Positions 1 to 5,878 of a stretch of DNA of 29,257 nt are shown here, piece after piece (position 1 is the first letter of the stretch; each line of letters starts with the position of its first letter). The stretch is from an uncultured bacterium (GTDB lineage Bacteria; Cyanobacteriota; Vampirovibrionia; Gastranaerophilales; Gastranaerophilaceae). Below the pieces are notes generated by a model. The model saw only the letters and a list, made by a program, of their open reading frames with translations. It was not told the DNA's origin and did no database searches. The position numbers were made by a program, and so were the translations under genes. The DNA is taken from positions 1 to 29,257 of the forward strand of contig URHD01000017.1 of NCBI GenBank assembly GCA_900547585.1, read 5' to 3'.

Positions 1-79
1 CCCGCCATTAGCGGGGCGGGCGGCAGAGTGTTCCTTATCACGAACTTTTCTCGGAGAGCACAACAACGCAGCATCATTT

Positions 80-649
80 CTATTTTCTTTCTTTATCAAC
101 GACTTTCTGCAGCTCCATGACTGCTTTTTCAAGATTGTCGTTTACAATGCAGTAGTCATAATCCTTTGAGCATTCGATTTCCCTAAAGGCTTCGTGCAGG
201 CGGTTTTTAATTGCGTTTTCATCCTCTGTATTTCGCCCGCGCAGGCGTTTTTCCAGTTCTTCAATAGACGGAGGAAGTATAAAAATCAAAACCGCATCGG
301 GAAGTTTCTGTTTTATTTGCAAAGCGCCTTTTGTTTCAATTTCGAGTATTAAATCCTCGCCTTTATTGAGTGTTTTTCTAACATAGGCTTCTTTTGTGCC
401 GTAAAAATTACCGTTAAACTGTGCATATTCAAGAAATTCACCGTTATGCACCGACTTTAAGAAGTCTTCTTCTTCAACAAAGAAGTAGTTCACGCCGTCA
501 ATTTCACCTTTTCGCGGATGGCGGGTTGTTGCGGAGATTGAAAGGTTTATATCCGGGTTATTTTCCAGCAAAATTTTCAAAAGCGTGCCTTTGCCCACGC
601 CTGATGAGCCGGAGATTACAAATAATTTGCCTGCTTTTTTCTTTTCCAT
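80..649 (-). CDS. gmk: Guanylate kinase
   Basis: Guanylate kinase phosphorylates GMP (and dGMP) to GDP with ATP in the cytoplasm, a required step of purine nucleotide salvage and synthesis. Seen: a P-loop GSSGVGKGT at about residues 14-22, followed by the GMP-binding stretch SISATTRHPRKGE at about 37-49 and YFF/EFLEYA further on; the lid region carries RLRGRN. At 189 aa it has the usual bacterial length and looks complete. The ATG at 649 lies only nine bases after a strong promoter -10 box, so no room exists for a longer start and the mRNA is probably nearly leaderless; no Shine-Dalgarno is visible. It is the first gene of its unit, and the next minus-strand gene downstream lies outside the window. 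Identity is secure. Confidence 0.95.
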   Translation of the reverse strand: MEKKKAGKLFVISGSSGVGKGTLLKILLENNPDINLSISATTRHPRKGEIDGVNYFFVEEEDFLKSVHNGEFLEYAQFNGNFYGTKEAYVRKTLNKGEDLILEIETKGALQIKQKLPDAVLIFILPPSIEELEKRLRGRNTEDENAIKNRLHEAFREIECSKDYDYCIVNDNLEKAVMELQKVVDKERK

Positions 650-658
650 AGTGAAAGA

Positions 659-687
659 ATTATATAGTAACTATATTTTGAGTGCAA
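659..687 (-). promoter_or_regulatory. Promoter of gmk
   Basis: On the minus strand TTGCAC (682-687) and TATAAT (659-664) are separated by 17 bases, a near-consensus sigma-70 promoter. The -10 box ends nine bases before the gmk start codon, so the predicted 5' leader is only a few bases long. Confidence 0.75.
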
Positions 688-752
688 GGGTTAATTCTTA
701 TAGATTATGCGTAAAAAAGTTTCCCACCGCAAGATTTTTTCGCCCGATACCT

Positions 753-819
753 GGTGGGAATCGCTGCGAGTATTGAAAAACGCATTTCAAAACCAATGTT
801 CAGGCTATTCCCCACCCTA
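753..819 (-). repeat. GGTGGGAA-type hairpin repeat, long form
   Basis: The unit begins GGTGGGAATCGC and ends GGCTATTCC(C)CACC, so its ends are inverted repeats. Its middle contains a smaller inverted repeat (TTGAAA...TTTCAA), giving a dumb-bell shape of about 67 bp. The same unit recurs at 972-1038 and 5671-5737, with a decayed copy at about 2344-2411. A partial short-form end, TTTCCCACCGCAAG, sits just before it at 719-733. Confidence 0.8.
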
Positions 820-852
820 TCGACTTGAAATTGATAATTATTATGTTGTGGT

Positions 853-932
853 GTCGGGTTGAAAGTCCAAATTTAAGACCGGAACGGGCTAAAGCCGCTT
901 TTACGGTCTTAAATTTGGACTTTTAACCCGAC
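853..932. repeat. Long palindrome, GGAACGGGCT-loop family, copy 1
   Basis: Arms 853-880 and 905-932 are reverse complements over 28 bp with one mismatch (arm starts GTCGGGTT and ends TTTAAGACC). The 24-base centre (881-904) reads GGAACGGGCTAAAGCCGC then TTTTAC. The centre is nearly the reverse complement of the centre of the 23765-23847 palindrome, but the arms are largely different in sequence. GTTGTGGTGT flanks the left arm. No protein or terminator role is evident. Confidence 0.85.
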
Positions 933-971
933 TTTTCATGTTAAGTAAGTCCCTGGCGCTTCCAGATGATT

Positions 972-1038
972 GGTGGGAATCGCTTTCAAAATTAAAAAAT
1001 GCGTTTCAAAACCATTGCCTATGCTATTCCCACCCTAC
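972..1038 (-). repeat. GGTGGGAA-type hairpin repeat, long form
   Basis: This is the same unit as 753-819: GGTGGGAATCGC at one end, GCTATTCCCACCCTAC at the other, with a conserved AAAAATGCGTTTCAAAACC interior. Its right end abuts the truncated palindrome at 1041, exactly where that palindrome's left arm should begin. Confidence 0.8.
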
Positions 1039-1040
1039 CC

Positions 1041-1097
1041 CTAGCTCGATTCACTGGGTTCATAGGCGTCGAAAAACAAATATTCCATACTTTTACG
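1041..1097. repeat. Truncated palindrome, CGAGCTAG-loop family
   Basis: Bases 1041-1071 match the reverse complement of the loop at 2530-2560 with one mismatch (CTAGCTCGATTCACTG... to ...CATAGGCGTCG). The following arm (GAAAAACAAATATTCC ... TTTTACG) corresponds to the right arm of the intact copy. The left arm is missing and the GGTGGGAA repeat sits in its place, so this copy is broken. GCCACAACAAC follows the remaining arm. Confidence 0.75.
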
Positions 1098-1116
1098 CCA
1101 CAACAACAATTTCCAC

Positions 1117-1143
1117 AAAAAAAATCGGCTCTAATTGAGCCGA
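1117..1143 (-). terminator. Orphan intrinsic terminator
   Basis: On the minus strand the stem TCGGCTC/GAGCCGA (1125-1143, loop AATTA) is followed by eight T residues (1117-1124). This is a textbook rho-independent terminator, but the only upstream gene, tpiA, already has its own terminator at 1256-1286. It may be a backup for tpiA or the end of a short unannotated transcript. Confidence 0.7.
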
Positions 1144-1255
1144 GATGGATAGAATTAGTATTACGGAGTTTATAGAGGAGTTTACGGTTGTATTAAGTTG
1201 GCAAAGAAAATTTTTTGATACTTGTTTGTCAAATTGTTTACAAAAATTAATATTA

Positions 1256-1286
1256 AAAATCCGCCTGAAAAAAACAGACGGATTTT
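1256..1286 (-). terminator. Terminator of tpiA
   Basis: AAAATCCGCCTG and CAGACGGATTTT pair with one mismatch around a seven-base loop, 29 bases past the tpiA stop. The strand read after the hairpin is T-rich. Confidence 0.75.
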
Positions 1287-1314
1287 GGTTTTTATTTTTT
1301 ATTTTGTAAAAGAA

Positions 1315-2091
1315 TTACATAGCGCCTTTGACGATTTGTGCAAAACTATCAGCTGTGAGGCTTGCACCGCCGACGAGTGCGCCGTCAATGTCGGATTTTG
1401 ACATTTGTTCGGCGATTGTGTTCGGTTTTACGCTGCCGCCGTAAAGGATTCTGATTTTTTCAGCAGAATCAGCGCCTGCAACTTCTTTAACAACGCCTCT
1501 AATCATTGCGATTACCCTGTTTGCTTCGTCAGCGTCGCAGGTTTTGCCTGTTCCGATTGCCCAGATGGGTTCGTAGGCGATGATTGATTTTGCAACTTCT
1601 TCTGCGCTCAAGCCGTTTAATGCAGCTTTGATTTGAGAAGCGATGTGAGAATCTGTTACGCCGGATTCTCTCTGTTCGAGCGATTCGCCGCAGCAAATGA
1701 TAGGAATCAGCCCCAATTCAAGGATTTTTTTAGCTTTTTTGTTAACCATTTCATCGGTTTCGCCGAAATATTGTCTTCTTTCGGAGTGTCCGATGATTAC
1801 GTACTCAGCGCCTGCGTCTTTAACCATTTCAGCAGAAACTTCGCCTGTGAAAGCGCCTTGAGTTTCGTAGAATGCGTTTTGTGCAGCCATTTTAACTTTT
1901 CCGCAGCCGCAGTCCGTGAGGGCTTTGTTTACAGCGTACAAAGAAGTGTAAACCGGTGCGATTACGACCTCGGGAAGCGCTGCTTTGTCGATATCTTTTA
2001 ATTCTTTCATAACTGCATTTGCCAGTTCGGCAGATTCGGATTGGAGTTTGTGCATTTTCCAGTTTCCGGCAATTACTGGTCTTCTTGACAT
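1315..2091 (-). CDS. tpiA: Triosephosphate isomerase
   Basis: Triosephosphate isomerase interconverts dihydroxyacetone phosphate and glyceraldehyde 3-phosphate in cytoplasmic glycolysis and gluconeogenesis. Seen: the N-terminal GNWKMH with Asn10 and Lys12, the electrophilic His102 in IIGHSERR, the catalytic base Glu174 in AYEPIWAIGTGK, and the phosphate loop LYGGSVKP near the C-terminus. These are the full catalytic set of the family. The 258-aa length is typical. The ATG at 2091 is preceded by AGAGGAG about seven bases upstream, a good ribosome binding site. It appears monocistronic: it has its own terminator downstream and a repeat-filled gap on each side. Function is secure. Confidence 0.97.
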   Translation of the reverse strand: MSRRPVIAGNWKMHKLQSESAELANAVMKELKDIDKAALPEVVIAPVYTSLYAVNKALTDCGCGKVKMAAQNAFYETQGAFTGEVSAEMVKDAGAEYVIIGHSERRQYFGETDEMVNKKAKKILELGLIPIICCGESLEQRESGVTDSHIASQIKAALNGLSAEEVAKSIIAYEPIWAIGTGKTCDADEANRVIAMIRGVVKEVAGADSAEKIRILYGGSVKPNTIAEQMSKSDIDGALVGGASLTADSFAQIVKGAM

Positions 2092-2193
2092 GATGATTTC
2101 TCCTCTTTTCTACAATTTACTTTAAAATCGTAGTTCAAAAACAGGGGATTAGCAAGCAAATGTTTACTCCGTTCCGCGTTTATCGTTTAAAGA

Positions 2194-2317
2194 GCAAAGT
2201 GTGGAGTTTTGTCTTTGGAGTGACTATGGAGGAGGGCTCAAAAATCTAAAAATTTAAACTTCTGACCTTGAATGCCCGGGGGAATCGGAACGGAAAAGAC
2301 AAAACTCCACACTTTGC
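2194..2317. repeat. Long palindrome, GGAGT...CGGAACGGA-centre family, copy 1
   Basis: Arms 2194-2216 (GCAAAGTGTGGAGTTTTGTC + TTT) and 2295-2317 are perfect 23-bp reverse complements. The 78-base centre begins GGAGTGACTATGGAGGAGGG and ends GGGGGAATCGGAACGGA. The outer 25 bases on each side of the centre are identical, on the opposite strand, to those of the 23559-23687 palindrome. The arms and the inner 27 or so bases are unrelated between copies. Confidence 0.85.
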
Positions 2318-2343
2318 GCACAATTATTCTATGCAAGTTCCGG

Positions 2344-2462
2344 CAGGGTGAGAAAAGCTTAGAATAGGGTTTTGTATGCATTTTCCAATCCTCGCAGCAA
2401 TTTTCACCAATCATCAAGCGCAAAAATCTTGCGGTGGGAACCGCTTTGCTATTCCCACCCTA
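2344..2462. repeat. GGTGGGAA-type repeats, decayed long unit plus short unit
   Basis: Bases 2344-2411 align to the long unit at 5671-5737 but with many substitutions (GCAGGGTGAGAAAAGC for GTAGGGTGGGAATAGC). They are followed by AATCATCAAGCGCAAAAATC and a clean short unit, CTTGCGGTGGGAACCGC to TTCCCACCCTAC (about 2428-2462). The same long-then-short order and linker occur at 5671-5792, so the composite moved or was duplicated as one piece. Confidence 0.7.
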
Positions 2463-2502
2463 CTTTCTGTTGGGCCGAAAGCCCAATCTACTAATACTCA
2501 AA

Positions 2503-2587
2503 GTAAAAAGTAGAGGGATATTTATTTTTCGACGCCTATGAACGCAGTGAATCGAGCTAGAAAAATAAATATTCCTCTACTTTTTAC
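2503..2587. repeat. Long palindrome, CGAGCTAG-loop family, intact copy
   Basis: Arms 2503-2529 and 2561-2587 are reverse complements over 27 bp with one mismatch (GTAAAAAGTAGAGG...). The loop 2530-2560 runs from CGACGCCTATGAACG to GAATCGAGCTAG. Relatives are the truncated copy at 1041-1097 and an interrupted one at 26674-26869. Confidence 0.85.
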
Positions 2588-2644
2588 GCAACCGAATTTT
2601 TCCCTACGGTCACCCCAGCCCTCTCCCCACGGAGAGGGAGATAT

Positions 2645-2674
2645 AAAAAAGCGAGCCCGAAAGCCCGCTTTTTT
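2645..2674 (-). terminator. Terminator of fusA
   Basis: AAAAAAGCGAGC and GCCCGCTTTTTT pair with one mismatch around CCGAAA, 19 bases past the fusA stop. On the minus strand the stem ends in a T run. Confidence 0.8.
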
Positions 2675-2693
2675 GAATTTATCAAACCGCAAA

Positions 2694-4778
2694 CTAAGCA
2701 GTAGCGCCTGATTTTGCGATGATTTCTTCCTGAACGTTCGCAGGAACCTGCTCGTACTTGCTGAATTCCATTGAGAAAGTACCGCGTCCCTGTGTTTTTG
2801 AACGGATGTCGGTTGCATATCCGAACATTTCAGCCAGAGGAACCATTGCTCTGATTTTCTGGATTCCTGTTCCCTCAATGATTTCCATACCTTCGATACG
2901 TCCGCGTCTTGAAGCAATATCGCCGACGATGTCGCCGGTGTTTTCTTCAGGAACTTCGATTTCGACTTTCATCATAGGTTCAAGAATGCAAGGTCTGCAT
3001 TTTTTAGTACCTTCTTTGATAGCCATTGAACCGGCGATTTTGAACGCCATTTCAGATGAGTCGACTTCGTGGTAAGAACCATCGTAGAGCTCAACTTTAA
3101 CGTCAATCATCGGGAATCCTGCTAAGATACCGCCTTCAAGGGCTTCTTCCATACCTTTTCTTGCAGGTTCAATGTATTCTTTCGGAATCGCACCACCGAC
3201 AATTTTGTTTTCGAATACAAATCCGGCATTTTCTTCGGCAGGAGCGATTCTGATTTTAACGTGACCGTACTGACCTTTACCACCGGACTGACGGATGAAT
3301 TTAGAATCCTGATCAGCGTTCCCACGGATAGTTTCACGGTAAGCAACCTGCGGTTTACCAACATTAGCGTCAACTTTGAATTCTCTCAACAAACGGTCAA
3401 CAATAATGTCGAGGTGGAGCTCACCCATACCGGAAATAATTGTCTGCCCTGTTTCTGTGTCAGATTTAACACGGAATGACGGATCTTCTTCAGCCAATTT
3501 CTGAAGCGCGATGCCCATTTTATCCTGGTCAGCTTTTGTTTTAGGTTCAATAGCAACCGAGATAACCGGCTCGGGGAATGTCATTCTTTCAAGGATAATC
3601 GGTGCTTTTTCGTCGCACAGAGTATCGCCTGTTGTTGTGTCTTTCAAACCAACAGCCGCACAGATGTCGCCTGCGTAAACTTCGGAGATTTCATTTCTCT
3701 GGTCAGCGTACATTTGTACAAGTCTTGAAATACGTTCTTTTTTGCCGTTTGTAGCGTTGAGAACGTAAGAACCTGCTGTCAATTTGCCTGAATATACGCG
3801 CAAGAAAGTCAAACGACCTACATACGGGTCAGTCATAACCTTGAACGCAAGCGCTGAGAACGGTTCATCTTCTGATGAATGTCTTGCAACTTTTGTACCG
3901 TCTTCAAGTTCGCCTTCGATAGCTTTTACATCAACCGGTGAAGGCAAGTAAGCAACAACGTTGTCTAACAAGAGCTGAACACCTTTGTTTTTGAACGCTG
4001 TACCGCAGCAAACCGGGACGATTTTGTTTTCGCAGGTTGCTTTTCTGAGAACTTTTTTCAATTCCTCAACTGTCGGTTCTTCGCCCTCAAGGAATTTCAT
4101 CATCAGGTCGTCGTCATGCTCAGAAATCGCCTCAACAAGCGCTGCACGGTATTTTTTAGCATCTTCCAGCATATCAGCAGGAATTTCTTCCTCTCTGATG
4201 TCTGTACCGAGGTCGTTTGTATAGATTTCGGCTTTCATTGTCATAAGATCAATCAAACCTGTGAATTTATCTTCAGCACCTATAGGAAGCTGGATAGGAT
4301 GAGCATTAGCGCCCAATCTGTTTCTCAACTGGTCAACTACACGGTAGAAGTTTGCGCCTGTTCTGTCCATTTTGTTTACGAAAACCATTCTGGGGACTTC
4401 GTATCTGTTAGCCTGACGCCAAACTGTTTCAGACTGTGACTGAACGCCGCCTACCGCGCAAAATACTGCGACAACACCGTCCAATACACGGAGCGAACGT
4501 TCAACTTCGATAGTGAAGTCAACGTGGCCGGGGGTGTCGATGATGTTGAGCTGGTGGTCTTTCCACATTGCCGTAACAGCAGCTGACTGAATTGTAATAC
4601 CGCGTTCACGTTCTTGATCCATAAAGTCGGTTACGGCTGCGCCGTCGTGAACTTCACCGATTTTGTGAGTTTTACCTGTGTAGAACAAGATACGTTCGGT
4701 AGTAGTGGTTTTACCTGCGTCGATGTGAGCGGCAATACCGAAGTTTCTTACTCTTTCCAATGGGACTTTTCTTGCCAT
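2694..4778 (-). CDS. fusA: Elongation factor G
   Basis: EF-G is the translational GTPase that drives tRNA-mRNA translocation on the ribosome and, with RRF, ribosome recycling. Seen: P-loop AHIDAGKT at residues 17-24, switch I with DQERERGIT, DTPGH at 81-85 and NKMD at 135-138, then domains II to V, ending in the domain V region with GTFSMEFSKYEQVP. At 694 aa it is full length and matches canonical EF-G1 rather than a truncated paralogue or a tetracycline-resistance protein. The start has AAAGGA about eight bases upstream. It is not in the usual rpsL-rpsG-fusA-tuf string: a small hypothetical gene lies upstream and a terminator lies directly downstream. Confidence 0.97.
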   Translation of the reverse strand: MARKVPLERVRNFGIAAHIDAGKTTTTERILFYTGKTHKIGEVHDGAAVTDFMDQERERGITIQSAAVTAMWKDHQLNIIDTPGHVDFTIEVERSLRVLDGVVAVFCAVGGVQSQSETVWRQANRYEVPRMVFVNKMDRTGANFYRVVDQLRNRLGANAHPIQLPIGAEDKFTGLIDLMTMKAEIYTNDLGTDIREEEIPADMLEDAKKYRAALVEAISEHDDDLMMKFLEGEEPTVEELKKVLRKATCENKIVPVCCGTAFKNKGVQLLLDNVVAYLPSPVDVKAIEGELEDGTKVARHSSEDEPFSALAFKVMTDPYVGRLTFLRVYSGKLTAGSYVLNATNGKKERISRLVQMYADQRNEISEVYAGDICAAVGLKDTTTGDTLCDEKAPIILERMTFPEPVISVAIEPKTKADQDKMGIALQKLAEEDPSFRVKSDTETGQTIISGMGELHLDIIVDRLLREFKVDANVGKPQVAYRETIRGNADQDSKFIRQSGGKGQYGHVKIRIAPAEENAGFVFENKIVGGAIPKEYIEPARKGMEEALEGGILAGFPMIDVKVELYDGSYHEVDSSEMAFKIAGSMAIKEGTKKCRPCILEPMMKVEIEVPEENTGDIVGDIASRRGRIEGMEIIEGTGIQKIRAMVPLAEMFGYATDIRSKTQGRGTFSMEFSKYEQVPANVQEEIIAKSGATA

Positions 4779-4893
4779 TTTTTGTTTTTCCTTTTATCTG
4801 ATTACTCTAATTAAACAGCGGTTAGCTATCTAATAGAATTTTTACATAAAAACAAAAAAATTCAAAGTAGGGGGTGATTTTGCACAAAAAGTG

Positions 4894-5091
4894 CTAAAAA
4901 TTTTTTCTTATTTGCGTCAATTTTTCTTCAATTCTCGTGGTGAAGAAATTAACGTAAACGCCTGACAGATTGTCCTGAACATCATCGGTAGCAAGCCTCA
5001 TCGCGTCGTTGTAGCAGCTGATTTCCGCCACAAGCTCCTCAAGCTGTCCGGATTTTTCAGGGGATGTTTCGATTTTTTCTTTTTCGGACAT
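4894..5091 (-). CDS. Small hypothetical protein
   Basis: A 65-aa soluble, charged protein that I do not recognise. It starts MSEKEKIETS, has no signal peptide or membrane segment, and is predicted by eye to be mostly helical, with an acidic N-terminal half and a basic end (KLTQIRKNF). The start is supported by AAGGA about seven bases upstream. It lies 115 bases upstream of fusA on the same strand, so co-transcription is possible but not shown. It is divergent from the HTH genes at 5205. No function is proposed. Confidence 0.6.
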   Translation of the reverse strand: MSEKEKIETSPEKSGQLEELVAEISCYNDAMRLATDDVQDNLSGVYVNFFTTRIEEKLTQIRKNF

Positions 5092-5167
5092 AGAACGGTT
5101 CCTTTTTGTAATATTTCGCTTAATTAAAAGATTGTTTGCTTTATTATTTAAGCATATTGTAATTTAT

Positions 5168-5196
5168 TTGAGTTTATTTGTCAAATGAAATACCAT
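5168..5196 (+). promoter_or_regulatory. Possible promoter of the HTH pair
   Basis: TTGAGT (5168-5173) and TACCAT (5191-5196) are 17 bases apart. The -10-like box ends eight bases before the ATG at 5205. The match is moderate, but the position resembles the other short-leader promoters in this window. Confidence 0.35.
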
Positions 5197-5204
5197 TTTT
5201 AATT

Positions 5205-5420
5205 ATGACAGCACAAAAAGATATAAAGATTTTGCTTGTAAACGAAAATATGACGATTACGGAATTGGCGCGTAAAATGTCCAAATTTTCAGGCAAAAAA
5301 TACACAAGAAACGGGATATCTCAAAAGCTCATCAAAGGTACACTGAGGTATGATGAACTTGAATTAATATGTGAGGTGCTCGGCTATAAAATTGAATATA
5401 AAAAGCAAAACAATCCATAG
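5205..5420 (+). CDS. Small HTH DNA-binding protein, tandem copy 1
   Basis: A 71-aa protein resembling XRE/Cro-type helix-turn-helix regulators: MTITELARKMSK is the first HTH helix and turn, and RNGISQKLIKGTL the recognition segment. The C-terminus is ELICEVLGYKIEYKK. An in-frame TTG at 5178 would add nine residues, but the ATG at 5205 gives a protein exactly the length of the next gene and aligned with it from the first residue, so I prefer it. No Shine-Dalgarno is visible. It is probably a DNA-binding regulator with an unknown target. The neighbour at 5430, nine bases after the stop, is a clear paralogue. Confidence 0.75.
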   Translation: MTAQKDIKILLVNENMTITELARKMSKFSGKKYTRNGISQKLIKGTLRYDELELICEVLGYKIEYKKQNNP

Positions 5421-5429
5421 AAATAATAA

Positions 5430-5645
5430 ATGAGCGCACAGGAAGATATAAGAATATTATTATTTAGAGAGCATATGACAATTACTGCACTGGCAGAGAA
5501 AATGTCTGCAATTTTGGATAAAAAAATTTCAAGAAGTTCTCTATCTCAAAAGCTTATCAATGGAACGTTACGATATAGCGAACTTGAAGCTATTTGCCAG
5601 GTGCTCGGCTACAAAATCGAATATAAAAAGCAACCTAACCCCTAA
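5430..5645 (+). CDS. Small HTH DNA-binding protein, tandem copy 2
   Basis: A 71-aa paralogue of the gene just upstream, aligned without gaps and ending in the same VLGYKIEYKKQ.NP tail. Identity is highest in the recognition region (SQKLI.GTLRY.ELE.IC) and the tail, lower in the first helix. The spacing of nine bases means the two are co-transcribed. A GGTGGGAA-type hairpin repeat begins 25 bases after the stop and could act as a transcript end. The pair may form a heterodimer or represent a duplication under divergence; neither can be shown from sequence. Confidence 0.75.
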   Translation: MSAQEDIRILLFREHMTITALAEKMSAILDKKISRSSLSQKLINGTLRYSELEAICQVLGYKIEYKKQPNP

Positions 5646-5670
5646 CCTAAAACCCCGTAAACCCCAACCC

Positions 5671-5792
5671 GTAGGGTGGGAATAGCCTAAACATCGGTTT
5701 TGAAATACGTTTTTCAATCTTCGCTGCGATTCCCACCTATCATCTAGCGCAAAATCCTTGCGGTGGGAATCGCTTCGCTTTTCCCACCCTAC
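5671..5792. repeat. GGTGGGAA-type repeat, long plus short unit
   Basis: The best-preserved composite. The long unit 5671-5737 has terminal inverted repeats GGGTGGGAATAGC/GCGATTCCCACC and an inner TTGAAA/TTTCAA hairpin. A 19-base linker (TATCATCTAGCGCAAAATC) leads to the short unit 5757-5792, CTTGCGGTGGGAATCGC to TTCCCACCCTAC, a tight hairpin with a TTCG-type tip. Confidence 0.85.
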
Positions 5793-5829
5793 TTTTCCTG
5801 CCATCAGCGCGACAGGCAGATAGAAAAAG

Positions 5830-5855
5830 AAAAGCGCGTCAAATAACGCGCTTTT
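5830..5855 (-). terminator. Terminator of the SLH protein gene
   Basis: A perfect AAAAGCGCG/CGCGCTTTT stem with an eight-base loop, 24 bases past the stop. On the minus strand the hairpin ends in T residues. Confidence 0.8.
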
Positions 5856-5878
5856 CCGGTTCTTATGAAGAAAACAAA

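Larger units (their letters stand above)
650..1314. other. Gene-free interval of repeats
   Basis: This 665-base stretch between gmk and tpiA has no convincing coding sequence. It holds the gmk promoter, two copies of the GGTGGGAA hairpin repeat (753-819 and 972-1038), a 28-bp-arm palindrome (853-932), a half palindrome (1041-1097), an orphan terminator (1117-1143) and the tpiA terminator (1256-1286). The 1141-1255 part between the two terminators is AT-rich and otherwise unassigned. Confidence 0.8.
2092..2693. other. Gene-free interval of repeats
   Basis: This 602-base gap between tpiA and fusA has no convincing gene. It contains a long palindrome with a 78-base centre (2194-2317), a decayed plus an intact GGTGGGAA repeat (2344-2462), a small TTGGGC/GCCCAA hairpin (2471-2487), a 27-bp-arm palindrome (2503-2587), a CCCTCTCC/GGAGAGGG hairpin (about 2621-2639) and the fusA terminator (2645-2674). 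Confidence 0.8.

Noticed and set aside
1..60. Partial palindrome or terminator at the left edge (CCCGCC...GGGCGGG)
   Set aside because: A hairpin is visible downstream of gmk, but it is cut by the window edge and does not match the repeat families, so its type cannot be stated.
853..932. Integron attC site or retron RNA
   Set aside because: attC-like structure conservation came to mind, but the R-box core sites, gene cassettes and integrase are missing; no reverse transcriptase is nearby for a retron.
753..1038. CRISPR array
   Set aside because: Repeats are irregular, differently oriented and internally palindromic, with no regular spacers, and no cas genes are in the window.
650..1314. tRNA, SRP RNA, 6S or tmRNA gene in the gaps
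   Set aside because: No cloverleaf, CCA end or conserved core of these RNAs could be recognised in any gap by eye; a covariance search would be decisive.
2522..2917. 131-residue minus-strand open frame overlapping the fusA end
   Set aside because: It runs through the palindrome, the terminator and the fusA 3' end in another frame. Its composition is erratic and no ribosome binding site is present.
4870..4893. Terminator of the 65-aa gene (GCAC/GTGC hairpin)
   Set aside because: The stem has only four base pairs and no T tract follows on the minus strand.
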